Assembly: GCA_937874965.1 (NCBI GenBank)
Contig: CALNCD010000025.1
Location: forward strand, 1 to 17,886
DNA length: 17,886 nt
Source of the DNA: an uncultured Erysipelotrichaceae bacterium
Lineage (GTDB): Bacteria; Bacillota_I; Bacilli_A; Erysipelotrichales; Erysipelotrichaceae
Direction: 5' to 3'
Part shown: piece by piece, positions 7,472-14,724 of the stretch
Layout of the letters: each line of letters opens with the position of its first letter
Position numbering within the stretch: position 1 is the stretch's first letter
Made by a program: the position numbers and the translations under genes
The notes under the pieces: model-generated
What the model saw: only the letters and a program-made list of their open reading frames with translations
What the model was told of the DNA's origin: nothing
Database searches by the model: none

Positions 7472-8377
7472 TGGATGACTCAGATCGATCATGATCTGCT
7501 GCAAGCGCTGCATCATCCGCGAATCGTAAGGACTATGCCCACTGGCTTCCTCGATAAAAAGTCTGCTGTTGCTTACCTGGTGAAGTTCGTAAGCAGCACT
7601 GACCCGGCAATCCACATCATACCGGCCATGGACGATGGACATCGGGATATCCTGATATCTGGATGCATGATTCAGAATATAATTATCGTCATCAAACATA
7701 CCATTCACGAAGAAATGACACTCCAGCAAGGCGAGACTACGATCACCGGGTGTTAGAGCTGATGCATCACTTTGCTCTGGAATATGCCTGACAATTGATC
7801 CCTCCCATAACGCCCAGTTCTTCAGGGCCTTTTCTCTTTCAGCAGGTGATCCCTGTCGGAATATCGTGTCATAGGCGTCAATCAGGTGACCTTGCTTTTC
7901 CATCGGAATAAGCGTCTTGAAACGGTCATGTTCCTCGGGATAAAAATAAGAAGCGCCCTCTTGATACAGCCAATGGATATCTGCCTGTCTTCCCAGGAAT
8001 ATCCCACGCAAAATCAGATGGACGACCCGCTCAGGATGAGCAATCGCATAAGTCAAAGCCAAGGTTGACCCATAACTTCCGCCAAAGACCAACCAATGAT
8101 CAATCCTGAAAAATTTCCGAATGCGTTCCATATCGGCTGCTCCGCTAAATACCGTATTATTGTTCAACGAGAGAAAAGGCGTCGATTGACCGCAGCCGCG
8201 CTGATCAAAGGCAATGACAAACCAGGATTCCAGATCAAAAAACGAAAAACTCTGCTCGCTGATGGCGCCGCCAGGACCGCCATGACAGAAAATTACTGCC
8301 GGCTTTTCAGGATTGCCCCGCGTATAGAGGGCCAATTCATGCCCATCTTCTGTCTGCAAACGATAATCAACATTCAT
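7463..8377 (-). CDS. Proline iminopeptidase-like alpha/beta hydrolase
   Basis: Serine hydrolase of 304 residues related to prolyl aminopeptidases (S33). The oxyanion motif HGGPGG is at 32-37, DQRGCGQS at 58-65, and the nucleophile elbow GGSYGS with Ser101 at 99-104. LRGIFLGR at 123-130 is a PIP hallmark. The acid is Asp254 in HGRYD and the base is His281 in SGHS. No signal peptide is seen, so it is cytoplasmic. Expected role is removal of N-terminal proline from short peptides. Some relatives have other amidase or esterase activity, and the elbow GGSYGS differs slightly from the classic GGSWGS. The start follows GAGGAAGAAGC. It is a single gene with its own promoter, convergent with the HAD gene. 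Confidence 0.87.
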   Translation of the reverse strand: MNVDYRLQTEDGHELALYTRGNPEKPAVIFCHGGPGGAISEQSFSFFDLESWFVIAFDQRGCGQSTPFLSLNNNTVFSGAADMERIRKFFRIDHWLVFGGSYGSTLALTYAIAHPERVVHLILRGIFLGRQADIHWLYQEGASYFYPEEHDRFKTLIPMEKQGHLIDAYDTIFRQGSPAEREKALKNWALWEGSIVRHIPEQSDASALTPGDRSLALLECHFFVNGMFDDDNYILNHASRYQDIPMSIVHGRYDVDCRVSAAYELHQVSNSRLFIEEASGHSPYDSRMMQRLQQIMIDLSHPSE

Positions 8378-8404
8378 GCTTCTTCCTCACTTCCCTTTCC
8401 AAAC

Positions 8405-8413
8405 AGTATACCA
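8405..8413 (-). promoter_or_regulatory. Extended -10 element for the iminopeptidase gene
   Basis: Read on the - strand, TGG-TATACT is a TGn extended -10, about 28 bp upstream of the start codon. No good -35 is visible. Confidence 0.45.
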
Positions 8414-8444
8414 CCTCCCTGAAAAACGGGGCCTTGAACCGATG

Positions 8445-8485
8445 AAAAAAAGTGATAATCGCAAATCTGCAGCTATCACTTTTTT
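8445..8485. terminator. Intrinsic terminator, bidirectional in form, ending the Bce transporter operon
   Basis: A7 plus GTGATA (8445-8457) pairs with TATCACT and T-run (8474-8485). On the - strand it follows the permease stop by about 26 bp and ends in a T-run. It also insulates the iminopeptidase promoter. Confidence 0.85.
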
Positions 8486-8511
8486 CCGCAGGCGTGTTCC
8501 CGCTTCATCCT

Positions 8512-10479
8512 TTACTTCAAGGCATTGGCAATCATATTCTTGCTGCTCTGATAGGTAAAGATGAAATATCCTCCGTAGATTGCGAGAACGATACCAGAAA
8601 TCAGGATTGCCGGCTGCATCAGATTCTTCAAGCCTGCCCCAGCCTGAAGCATGGCAATCACATAGTCAAATCCGAACACCAGATGGACACACGCCAGAAT
8701 CAACGGTGCGATGAAATAAACTGAAATCTGGGCGAGGATGCTGCGGTTGATCATGGTCTGGCTTACACCTATCTTGGAAAGAACCCGATAACGTTCGGCA
8801 TTATCCTGGGCTTCTGAAAGTTGTTGCAATGCAAGAACCACCACACTGCTGATCAGGAAAATAGACCCCAGATACAATCCGACATAAGTCATCATCATGT
8901 TGATCATGGAAACCTGGGCAATTGCTTCAGTCTTCGTTGCGACGGTAGGATCAGGATACAGATCGGGATTCAAGGCCAATTGCTCGCTTAGTGCATCTGC
9001 AAATACCGTATCACTCAACCCTTCTGCTAATTTAATACTGACAATCTGATTACCCTCAGTCCCTGCAGGGATAGCCTCGTCATTGACAATCAATGCCTGA
9101 TTATAGAAATTGTACACCGAGAACAACGTCTTCGGCTGAATGGCATCGATCACTGTCAAAGGGGTTGAAAACGGCGTAATCTGCTTCGATTTCAAGGCTT
9201 CGTAAGTTTGGGTCATGTTCGTGTTCCCATTCAAGAGAACCGTCTGTTGCTGATCAAGATGGAGCGGTGCATAGCCATCCAATTGCAGAAACGCATTGTA
9301 ATCTGACAATGGAATCACGTAAAGTTTCTGCCGGGCACTTATTTGCTGAAGATTGGATTGCATGGTTTCACTCAGATCACTGACATCCACCGTTTCAAAG
9401 CTATGCTGGCTCTGATACTGATTCAAGGCATAGACGGCCTTGATCGCCTTACTGTCTAGCTGTAAATCTCCAGTCGGATCACTTGCCGTCCCGGTGGACA
9501 TTGCCTTGATGTAAGTCACATCAAAGCTTCCGATAGGATCAAGCATGTTCTTAACATACTGATTGATGCTGAAGCCGGTAGCAAGGGCTCCCAGTGAAAG
9601 AAGAAGCATCAAGCAGACAAAACTTAAGGTCACATGGGTTGAACTGATCTTCGCATCCAGCTGACGCAGAACAAACACATTGAGATTACGATAGTAGAAC
9701 TTCGGGAACGACTTGAATATACGCAGCATGAATCCAGACAGCGAGAAGAAGAACAGAAAGGTTCCTGCAGCTCCGACAAGCATGATCATCATCAGATTCC
9801 CGCGGCGGATACCCATGTAATAGGCCAGCGCGATCAAAGCAAGGGCAATTGCGAAAAGGATCAGGGATACAGGACGCGGAAAGCGCAGGCGTTTTTCACT
9901 GACCCTGTTTGCTTTCAAGAGATCAATCAGCTGATACTTTCCGATAATCCAGGTATTGAAAATCATGACGACTAAAAAGATCAGCATGAAACTGAGGACC
10001 GTCAGCAGTGTTGCCGGCACGGAGAAGACAAAATGATAATCGACACTTACCGCAAGGATATTAGCACTGACCAAGGTAATTCCTTGCGATAGGAAGAACC
10101 CCAGCAGCAACCCACCGATCAAAGAAATTAAACCAATCATAAACGTTTCATAGACAAGAACTCTTGAAATCCGGGAATTTTTCATTCCCAACATCATGTA
10201 AAGGCCAAGTTCTTTCTTACGGCGCTTGATAATGAAATTGTTGGCATACAGAATCAAGAATCCGCAGACCAAGGAAACCAGGACTGAAAGCATCGTCATG
10301 ACCTGACTGATCAGCTGAAACAGCGTCAGCTGCTCCTTGTTGAGATTCAGGATGACCTCTTGCTGATCAAAGGAATTAAACGTATAGAAAATCGAGACAC
10401 TGAGCAGTAATGTCAGAAAATAGATCGCGAAATCCTTATAGCTTTTACGGACATTCTTAAGCGCTAATTTAAAGTACAT
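8512..10479 (-). CDS. BceB-type ABC transporter permease (FtsX-like)
   Basis: Membrane component of a peptide-antibiotic resistance ABC transporter, 655 residues, close to BceB. Ten hydrophobic segments are seen, about 18-35, 58-80, 112-135, 155-178, 204-222, 230-252, 283-305, 527-551, 584-604 and 622-642. The extracellular loop between the 7th and 8th (about 306-525) is the large ligand-sensing domain that defines Bce permeases. Two FtsX-like halves are recognisable (RRKKELGLYMMLGM at 86-99 and ERYRVLSKIGVS at 562-573). The start at 10479 follows GGAGGAGATAGCGCAG and overlaps the ATPase gene by 11 bp. An upstream in-frame ATG at 10524 is inside the ATPase gene and unlikely. In known systems the permease both removes the peptide from its lipid target and signals to the cognate kinase. 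The actual peptide is unknown. Confidence 0.92.
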   Translation of the reverse strand: MYFKLALKNVRKSYKDFAIYFLTLLLSVSIFYTFNSFDQQEVILNLNKEQLTLFQLISQVMTMLSVLVSLVCGFLILYANNFIIKRRKKELGLYMMLGMKNSRISRVLVYETFMIGLISLIGGLLLGFFLSQGITLVSANILAVSVDYHFVFSVPATLLTVLSFMLIFLVVMIFNTWIIGKYQLIDLLKANRVSEKRLRFPRPVSLILFAIALALIALAYYMGIRRGNLMMIMLVGAAGTFLFFFSLSGFMLRIFKSFPKFYYRNLNVFVLRQLDAKISSTHVTLSFVCLMLLLSLGALATGFSINQYVKNMLDPIGSFDVTYIKAMSTGTASDPTGDLQLDSKAIKAVYALNQYQSQHSFETVDVSDLSETMQSNLQQISARQKLYVIPLSDYNAFLQLDGYAPLHLDQQQTVLLNGNTNMTQTYEALKSKQITPFSTPLTVIDAIQPKTLFSVYNFYNQALIVNDEAIPAGTEGNQIVSIKLAEGLSDTVFADALSEQLALNPDLYPDPTVATKTEAIAQVSMINMMMTYVGLYLGSIFLISSVVVLALQQLSEAQDNAERYRVLSKIGVSQTMINRSILAQISVYFIAPLILACVHLVFGFDYVIAMLQAGAGLKNLMQPAILISGIVLAIYGGYFIFTYQSSKNMIANALK

Positions 10480-11236
10480 CTGCGCTATCTCCTCCAAGCA
10501 CGCTGAGGACATCCATGATGGCATTGAAGAATGCCTTCCTGCTTTGGGTTCCCTTGCTTATCTCATTGAAAATCTTCCCATCCTTGATAAAGAGAATCCG
10601 TTGGCAATAACTGGCAGAGAAGGTGTCGTGTGTAACCATCATGATCGTAGTCTGATACCGCTCATTCATTGCTGATAATGATTCAAGCAAGACACGGCTG
10701 GATTTGGAATCCAAAGCACCGGTCGGTTCATCTGCTAGGACAAGACTTGGATCACTCACCAAAGCCCGTGCACAGGCTACCCGTTGCTGCTGGCCTCCAG
10801 AAAGCTGGTATGGGTATTTAGCAAGACACTCCTCAATATCCCAGAGTTTAGCCAACGCCATAATTCGCGTCTTGATTTCATGAGGATTGACCTGATGGAT
10901 AGAAAGACTCAATGCGATATTCTCATAGGCAGTGAGGGTATCCAGCAAGTTAAAATCCTGGAAGATAAATCCCAGTTGATCCCGGCGAAAAGCAGAAAGC
11001 TGGTTTTTCTTCAACGCAACGATATCCTTGCCGTCGATGATAATCTGTCCGCTGGTTACCTTATCAATCGTGGCAACACAATTCAGCAGCGTTGTCTTTC
11101 CGCTTCCGCTCGGTCCCATGATTCCAATGAATTCACCCTCTTGAACCGAGAACGAAAGAGAATCCAAGGCTTTGGTGATGTTTCCTTTATTCCCGTAATA
11201 TTTTTCAATATGATTTACCTGTAGAATGTCGTTCAT
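10469..11236 (-). CDS. BceA-type ABC transporter ATP-binding protein
   Basis: ATPase of the peptide-resistance transporter, 255 residues. Walker A GPSGSGKTT (41-49), Q-loop Gln93 in QDFNLLDTLTAYENI (the DFNLLDTLT stretch is typical of BceA/MacB-like ATPases), signature LSGGQQQR (145-152), Walker B with VLADEPTGALD (166-176), and H-loop His203. The C-terminal ~35-residue tail is also seen in BceA homologues. The start follows AGGAGGTAAGT. It is coupled to the permease by an 11-bp overlap. A BceR-type operator and a weak promoter lie directly upstream, so expression is probably induced by the adjacent two-component system. Confidence 0.93.
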   Translation of the reverse strand: MNDILQVNHIEKYYGNKGNITKALDSLSFSVQEGEFIGIMGPSGSGKTTLLNCVATIDKVTSGQIIIDGKDIVALKKNQLSAFRRDQLGFIFQDFNLLDTLTAYENIALSLSIHQVNPHEIKTRIMALAKLWDIEECLAKYPYQLSGGQQQRVACARALVSDPSLVLADEPTGALDSKSSRVLLESLSAMNERYQTTIMMVTHDTFSASYCQRILFIKDGKIFNEISKGTQSRKAFFNAIMDVLSVLGGDSADVL

Positions 11237-11256
11237 ACTTACCTCCTGACCTCTCT

Positions 11257-11285
11257 ATCATAGCCATAATGACGCAGGCAAACCA
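11257..11285 (-). promoter_or_regulatory. Putative activator-dependent promoter of the Bce transporter genes
   Basis: Read on the - strand, a -10 TATGAT (11257-11262) and, 17 bp further up, only a poor -35 (TGGTTT, 11280-11285). A weak -35 with a regulator site just upstream fits a promoter that needs BceR-like activation. Confidence 0.45.
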
Positions 11286-11295
11286 TCGCTTCCTC

Positions 11296-11322
11296 TTACA
11301 CTTTCCTTACACTCTTGTAAGG
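11296..11322. promoter_or_regulatory. BceR-type operator upstream of the transporter genes
   Basis: CCTTACA (11305-11311) and TGTAAGG (11316-11322) form a perfect inverted repeat with a 4-nt spacer. This matches the TTACA-N4-TGTAA pattern I recall for Bce-type response regulators. A further TTACAC at 11296 repeats in the same direction exactly 11 bp from the one at 11307, as OmpR-family tandem sites do. It lies about 35 bp above the -10. Confidence 0.7.
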
Positions 11323-11352
11323 TTATCCTGATCAGCGCTAATCCACAGAAAC

Positions 11353-12354
11353 TCAACGCAGCGTCTGATCCAGCGGAAAACGGACAATCACCTGAGTTCC
11401 ATGCTCAGAAGCAATCTCCAGTCCCAAATTCAATTTCAGAGTCAATTGCTTGCACAGATACAAGCCCATGCCAGTCGCATGCGTGAATGAGCGGCCATTC
11501 TCACCTGTAAACCCTTTTTCAAACACCCGATACAGATCGGATGCACGTATACCGATGCCGTTATCATCCAGATGAAGCGAAAGCGTTCGTTGGGTTGATG
11601 TCGTGTAAATCGAAAGAAGACCGCTTTGAGAAGGCATGTACTTCAATGCATTGGATACAAGCTGAGCTAAAATAAACACGATCCACTTACTGTCTGTCAG
11701 GACCTGCCGGTCCAGATGATGCAAGTCAACCTTGATTTGCTTTTCGATGAAAGTGGACGCATATTTTCGGAGCACCTCATCCACGCAATCCTGCAGGTTC
11801 ACTGCTTTGATCAGATAGTCCTTCTCAGCGAACTGAGTCCGAGAATAATAAAGCACCTGTTCAACATAATCCTGAATGGACGTAATCTCTTTCATCATCT
11901 GCTGCTGCTTGGCATGAGGATGATTGCTGACCAGCAGCTGCAGGCTGGTCAACGGGGTCTTGATTTCATGAATCCACAGTTCAATGTATTCCTGATAATC
12001 CCGTTGTGCTTGCTGATAACTATTGATCCGGGTATTCATGTCCTGATTGGTGATTTCCAAGGCATCAAGCAGGTAATCCCCCTCCAGAAATCCAGGACGC
12101 TGAATCAGGACATCAATCAGTGTTTTCTGCTCAAGATCATTGAGCGTCCTGAAAAACGCCGTATAAAATCTTTTCCGCTTATAATAATCAAGCAGATAGA
12201 GACTGATGACCATAAGCAAGAACAAGACCGTAAAGACCATCCAGATTTCCGGCTGAACCCCTAGCGTCAGCAAGAAGAACATAAACAGACCATAAAACAG
12301 AAGACAGCCCAGCAAAACCGCTGCCTTGGATGACAGATATTCAATCCAGTTCAT
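11353..12354 (-). CDS. BceS-type intramembrane-sensing histidine kinase
   Basis: Sensor kinase of 333 residues, the usual size for intramembrane-sensing kinases. Two transmembrane helices (about 12-31 and 36-56) are joined by only a few residues, so there is no extracellular sensor domain. The phospho-acceptor is His129 in WIHEIKTPL. The ATPase domain shows the N box (QLVSNALKYM), G1 (DDNGIGI), the F box and G2 (ATGMGLYLCK). Kinases of this shape sense through the partner BceAB transporter. The chosen ATG at 12354 overlaps the response-regulator stop by 14 bp. An alternative TTG at 12387 in the same frame would add 11 non-conserved residues and is less likely. No strong ribosome binding site is seen, in line with translational coupling. 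Confidence 0.93.
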   Translation of the reverse strand: MNWIEYLSSKAAVLLGCLLFYGLFMFFLLTLGVQPEIWMVFTVLFLLMVISLYLLDYYKRKRFYTAFFRTLNDLEQKTLIDVLIQRPGFLEGDYLLDALEITNQDMNTRINSYQQAQRDYQEYIELWIHEIKTPLTSLQLLVSNHPHAKQQQMMKEITSIQDYVEQVLYYSRTQFAEKDYLIKAVNLQDCVDEVLRKYASTFIEKQIKVDLHHLDRQVLTDSKWIVFILAQLVSNALKYMPSQSGLLSIYTTSTQRTLSLHLDDNGIGIRASDLYRVFEKGFTGENGRSFTHATGMGLYLCKQLTLKLNLGLEIASEHGTQVIVRFPLDQTLR

Positions 12355-13009
12355 GAAGCAGATACCCCATTCCTCGTTTGGTTTCAATCAGTTCCTCACA
12401 TCCGAAACCCATCAGCTTCTTGCGTAACCGATTAATATTGACAGTCAGTGTATTATCATCGATATAGACCGATTCATTCCACAGATAGTTCATCAGCTGC
12501 TCACGTGTCACGATCTGTCCCTTGTTCTGAAACAAGCAAAGCAGGATGCGCATCTCATTCTTGGTCAGTTCTTCCTGCACCTCATCACGGCTGATCGTGC
12601 CTTTTCCTAAATCAAAATGAACGGATCGATAGTTATACGTAAGCTGCTGGTTTTCCGTGTCCAGCAAACGACGCATACGGGCTAATAGAATTTGCAGATT
12701 ATAAGGTTTCTCGATAAAATCATCAGCACCAAGGTTCAAGGCAATCAGCTCATCCACATCATTCGAACGGCTGGTTACGACAATGACCGCAATCTCGGAC
12801 TGCTTTTTAATATCTCTGCAGATCATATTGCCATCAATTCCCGGTAGATTCAGATCCAGAAGAACACAATCCGGCTGCAAGCGCAGCACTGTCTGTGCCG
12901 CCTCCTTGAAATCAGTCAGCGCATAAGCGCTGAATCCATTATTCTGAAGGAAGACAATCAATTCATCACGGATGGTTTCTGAATCTTCAATAACCGCTAT
13001 TGTACTCAT
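12341..13009 (-). CDS. BceR-type OmpR-family response regulator
   Basis: DNA-binding response regulator of 222 residues. Receiver domain 1-115: acidic pair Glu8-Asp9, phospho-acceptor Asp52 in LLDLNLPG, Thr79, and Lys101 in EKPY. C-terminal OmpR winged helix about 125-222, ending in the ETKRGMGYLL motif. The frame is open to 13051, but the ATG at 13009 follows AGAGGTGAAATT, gives the standard MSTIAVIEDS start, and lies downstream of the promoter, whose -35 covers 13051. It is the first gene of the kinase operon. Its likely target is the operator at 11296-11322 ahead of the transporter genes. Confidence 0.93.
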   Translation of the reverse strand: MSTIAVIEDSETIRDELIVFLQNNGFSAYALTDFKEAAQTVLRLQPDCVLLDLNLPGIDGNMICRDIKKQSEIAVIVVTSRSNDVDELIALNLGADDFIEKPYNLQILLARMRRLLDTENQQLTYNYRSVHFDLGKGTISRDEVQEELTKNEMRILLCLFQNKGQIVTREQLMNYLWNESVYIDDNTLTVNINRLRKKLMGFGCEELIETKRGMGYLLHELD

Positions 13010-13027
13010 AATTTCACCTCTAAATTG

Positions 13028-13056
13028 AGTATAGAAGATTTTCGGAGCCATATCAA
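13028..13056 (-). promoter_or_regulatory. Promoter of the Bce-type two-component operon
   Basis: On the - strand TTGATA (13051-13056), a 17-bp spacer, and TATACT (13028-13033). This is a near-consensus housekeeping promoter 18 bp from the start codon. Confidence 0.75.
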
Positions 13057-13088
13057 GTGCACCGGTTTCCCAAGATAAGTCGAATCGG

Positions 13089-13117
13089 TTGACGTCCGTT
13101 CATTATCCCCCTATAAT
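13089..13117 (+). promoter_or_regulatory. Promoter of the T-box leader
   Basis: TTGACG (13089-13094), a 17-bp spacer, and a perfect TATAAT (13112-13117). Initiation is expected near 13124, just before stem I of the leader. Confidence 0.85.
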
Positions 13118-13128
13118 GGCTATATACA

Positions 13129-13346
13129 TGCAGAGACAAGAACAAGTAGGCGTGTGGAAACCTCCTCAGAAAGAGATTAAAATCGATGCGATAATCTCAG
13201 GTGATAAGCCCGTTGAATGCCTCTTGTAGCAATGCAGATGAATCCAGTAGTCTGTGTCGGTATCACCCGTTACGTGAATTGAGGACAGTTTCTGTCGAAT
13301 AAGAGTGGAACCACGAACCATCGTCTCTTGAGAGGATGGTTTTTTC
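13129..13346 (+). promoter_or_regulatory. T-box riboswitch, read as tRNA-Cys specific
   Basis: The leader carries the T-box core AGAGTGGAACCACG (13302-13315), followed by a terminator. Stem I base: ACAAGA (13136-13141) with TCTTGT (13222-13227). Distal arm: GAGATTA with TAATCTC around a CGATGCGA loop. The specifier loop has AGTA (13145-13148) opposite GAA (13215-13217), followed by TGC (13218-13220), a cysteine codon. Stem III: GACAG (13284-13288) with CTGTC (13292-13296). Antiterminator: AGAG (13302-13305) with CTCT (13325-13328), and ACG with CGT. The bulge TGGA (13306-13309) would pair with UCCA, which fits U73 of tRNA-Cys and not A73 of tRNA-Ala (the GCC register). The class is secure. 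The amino acid is inferred from two agreeing signals. The base after the specifier is C, not the more common A. Confidence 0.88.
13316..13346 (+). terminator. T-box regulated terminator
   Basis: AACCATC (13316-13322) pairs with GATGGTT (13335-13341), with inner CTCT/AGAG and a small GT bulge, then a T-run. CTCT and CGT are shared with the antiterminator, giving mutually exclusive folds. Confidence 0.88.
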
Positions 13347-13363
13347 TATGAAGGAGAACCCCT

Positions 13364-14359
13364 ATGAAAACGCGTACCCTAGCCCTTAATGCCCTCCTGA
13401 TTGCGATTATCGTCCTGATGTCAGTTATCCCTTTTCTTGGCTTCATCCAGATTGGGCCGATCGCAATCACCCTTAGCCATATTCCTGTGATTATCGGCGC
13501 CATTATTCTTGGACCTGTCTCTGGCGCTGTTCTGGGAGTAACTTTCGGTCTTGGATCATGGTATGCAGCCTTAACCCGTGGCGCAACCCCTGTTGATCTT
13601 CTGTTCACCAATCCCTTGGTTGCGATCTTGCCCCGGCTTCTCTTCGGTTTGGCGGCCGCCTATCTCTGGAAACTGGTGCGTTTAAAGAACCAACAACCCA
13701 GTGCATCCAAGATTGCCTTTACGGCCTTCAGCTCAACCTTGGTTCATACCGTCGCGGTCCTTTCCACAATCTATCTGACCATCCAGTTAACACAGGATCA
13801 GACATTGCTTACCCTTATCGCCAGCGGATTCATGCCATTTGTTCTAGGAGCCGTCGGGGTAAATGTCCTGATGGAAGCTCTGACCGCCATCTTTGTCTCA
13901 TCTGCTATTCTCAGCGCCCTGGGATTTGTGAAGAAGAGCAGGAAACCGGACTTCATTCCACGTCCGCTCACCCAAGCCAACCAAATCTTCATGATTCTGG
14001 TTATTTTAGCAGTCTGGCTAACCAAACAACCCCTGTATCTGCTTTTCCCGCTGGCCTTTGGACTACTCGGTATTCTCTTTAATGATAACCCGATTATCGT
14101 AATCGGTCGGCGCTTCCTCAAAAAACCTCTGGATAGCTATCATCGCGAAGATCCAGATGCCCAGAAATTTTCTCAGATGATTGCGCTCATCCTGCTGACA
14201 ATCGCCTTGGCTGCTTTCTTGATCAATCTGGATTATGTCGGTTACATCGCCTCCGGACTCGTCGTCATTGCCGCTGCACTTGCTATCGCTGGATTCTGCA
14301 TTGGCTGCTATCTCTTCTTTAAGATGTCACTCAAACGCCAGCACAACGCAAAAAAATAG
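13364..14359 (+). CDS. ECF transporter S component fused to a DUF4395-like membrane domain
   Basis: Integral membrane protein of 331 residues with two parts. Residues 1 to about 190 look like an ECF-transporter substrate-binding S component (PF12822 type, resembling PanT-like proteins): LSHIPVIIGAIILGP at 38-51, GAVLGVTFGLGSWYA at 54-68, FTNPLVAILPRLLFG at 81-95. Usual S components end near there. Residues ~205-320 add three or more hydrophobic helices resembling DUF4395 (PF14340), with NPIIVIGRRF, a DPDAQKFSQMIA segment and a final helix bearing GFCIGCYLF. Cys312 and Cys315 are the only cysteines in the protein. The start follows AAGGAG. The gene is alone behind a Cys-type T-box, so it should be made under cysteine shortage. 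No EcfA/EcfT genes are present, so a shared energising module is expected. Substrate unknown; a sulfur compound is inferred from the regulation. Confidence 0.82.
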   Translation: MKTRTLALNALLIAIIVLMSVIPFLGFIQIGPIAITLSHIPVIIGAIILGPVSGAVLGVTFGLGSWYAALTRGATPVDLLFTNPLVAILPRLLFGLAAAYLWKLVRLKNQQPSASKIAFTAFSSTLVHTVAVLSTIYLTIQLTQDQTLLTLIASGFMPFVLGAVGVNVLMEALTAIFVSSAILSALGFVKKSRKPDFIPRPLTQANQIFMILVILAVWLTKQPLYLLFPLAFGLLGILFNDNPIIVIGRRFLKKPLDSYHREDPDAQKFSQMIALILLTIALAAFLINLDYVGYIASGLVVIAAALAIAGFCIGCYLFFKMSLKRQHNAKK

Positions 14360-14380
14360 TTCCTCTGCAGGAACTTTTTT
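14358..14380 (+). terminator. Intrinsic terminator after the S-component gene
   Basis: AGTTCCT (14358-14364), loop CTGC, AGGAACT (14369-14375), then a T-run. The stem begins within the TAG stop codon, so the transcript is monocistronic. Confidence 0.88.
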
Positions 14381-14724
14381 ATATTGACCGCCTACAGCTG
14401 TTCTCACTGCACCGATAAAAGACTGGGGTCAGTCCCAGATAGAGATTGTCTTTATTTCCCATTTCCGTATGCAGAGGAGTACGGAACAGGTGCATTTTTC
14501 ATTCATTGGACACTCGGCAGACATAATACCCGCCAATAACTGCAGCATTGCCCCTTGACCGTTGAATTGCGTCTAATAACCGGTCTGCTGCGGTATCCTG
14601 AGTAAAATATATGAAAAATCTTTCTTCACACATCATAAACCCTGCCATTTCTGAATTCAAATCAGCAAATAACCCTCCAACAGAAAAACAGTTCCCATAA
14701 AAGAGCCGTTGTCACTCACCTGGG
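14381..14724. other. Gap without a convincing gene; small - strand reading frame and a short palindrome
   Basis: GACTGGGGTCAGTCCCAG at 14421-14438 can fold two ways (GACTG/CAGTC or CTGGG/CCCAG). On the - strand a frame is open from about 14699 down to a TGA at 14499. Its last part (from ATG at 14648, or ATG-ATG at 14636) would read MAGFMMCEERFFIYFTQDT and onward, ending YYVCRVSNE, for 45 or 49 residues. It looks protein-like but has no good ribosome binding site and I recognise no family. It could be a remnant of a decayed gene. No promoter or RNA is evident. Confidence 0.3.

Noticed and set aside
7475..8422. Several + strand open frames opposite the iminopeptidase gene
   Set aside because: They are antisense shadows with no ribosome binding sites or recognisable domains. 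The - strand gene has full catalytic motifs.
12355..12387. TTG start that would add 11 residues to the kinase
   Set aside because: Those codons are inside the response-regulator gene, and the added residues precede the normal start of intramembrane-sensing kinases.
13208..13221. Reading the T-box specifier as GCC (Ala)
   Set aside because: An alanine T-box should have a bulge ending in U to pair with A73. The bulge here is TGGA, which fits U73 and therefore Cys with the TGC register.
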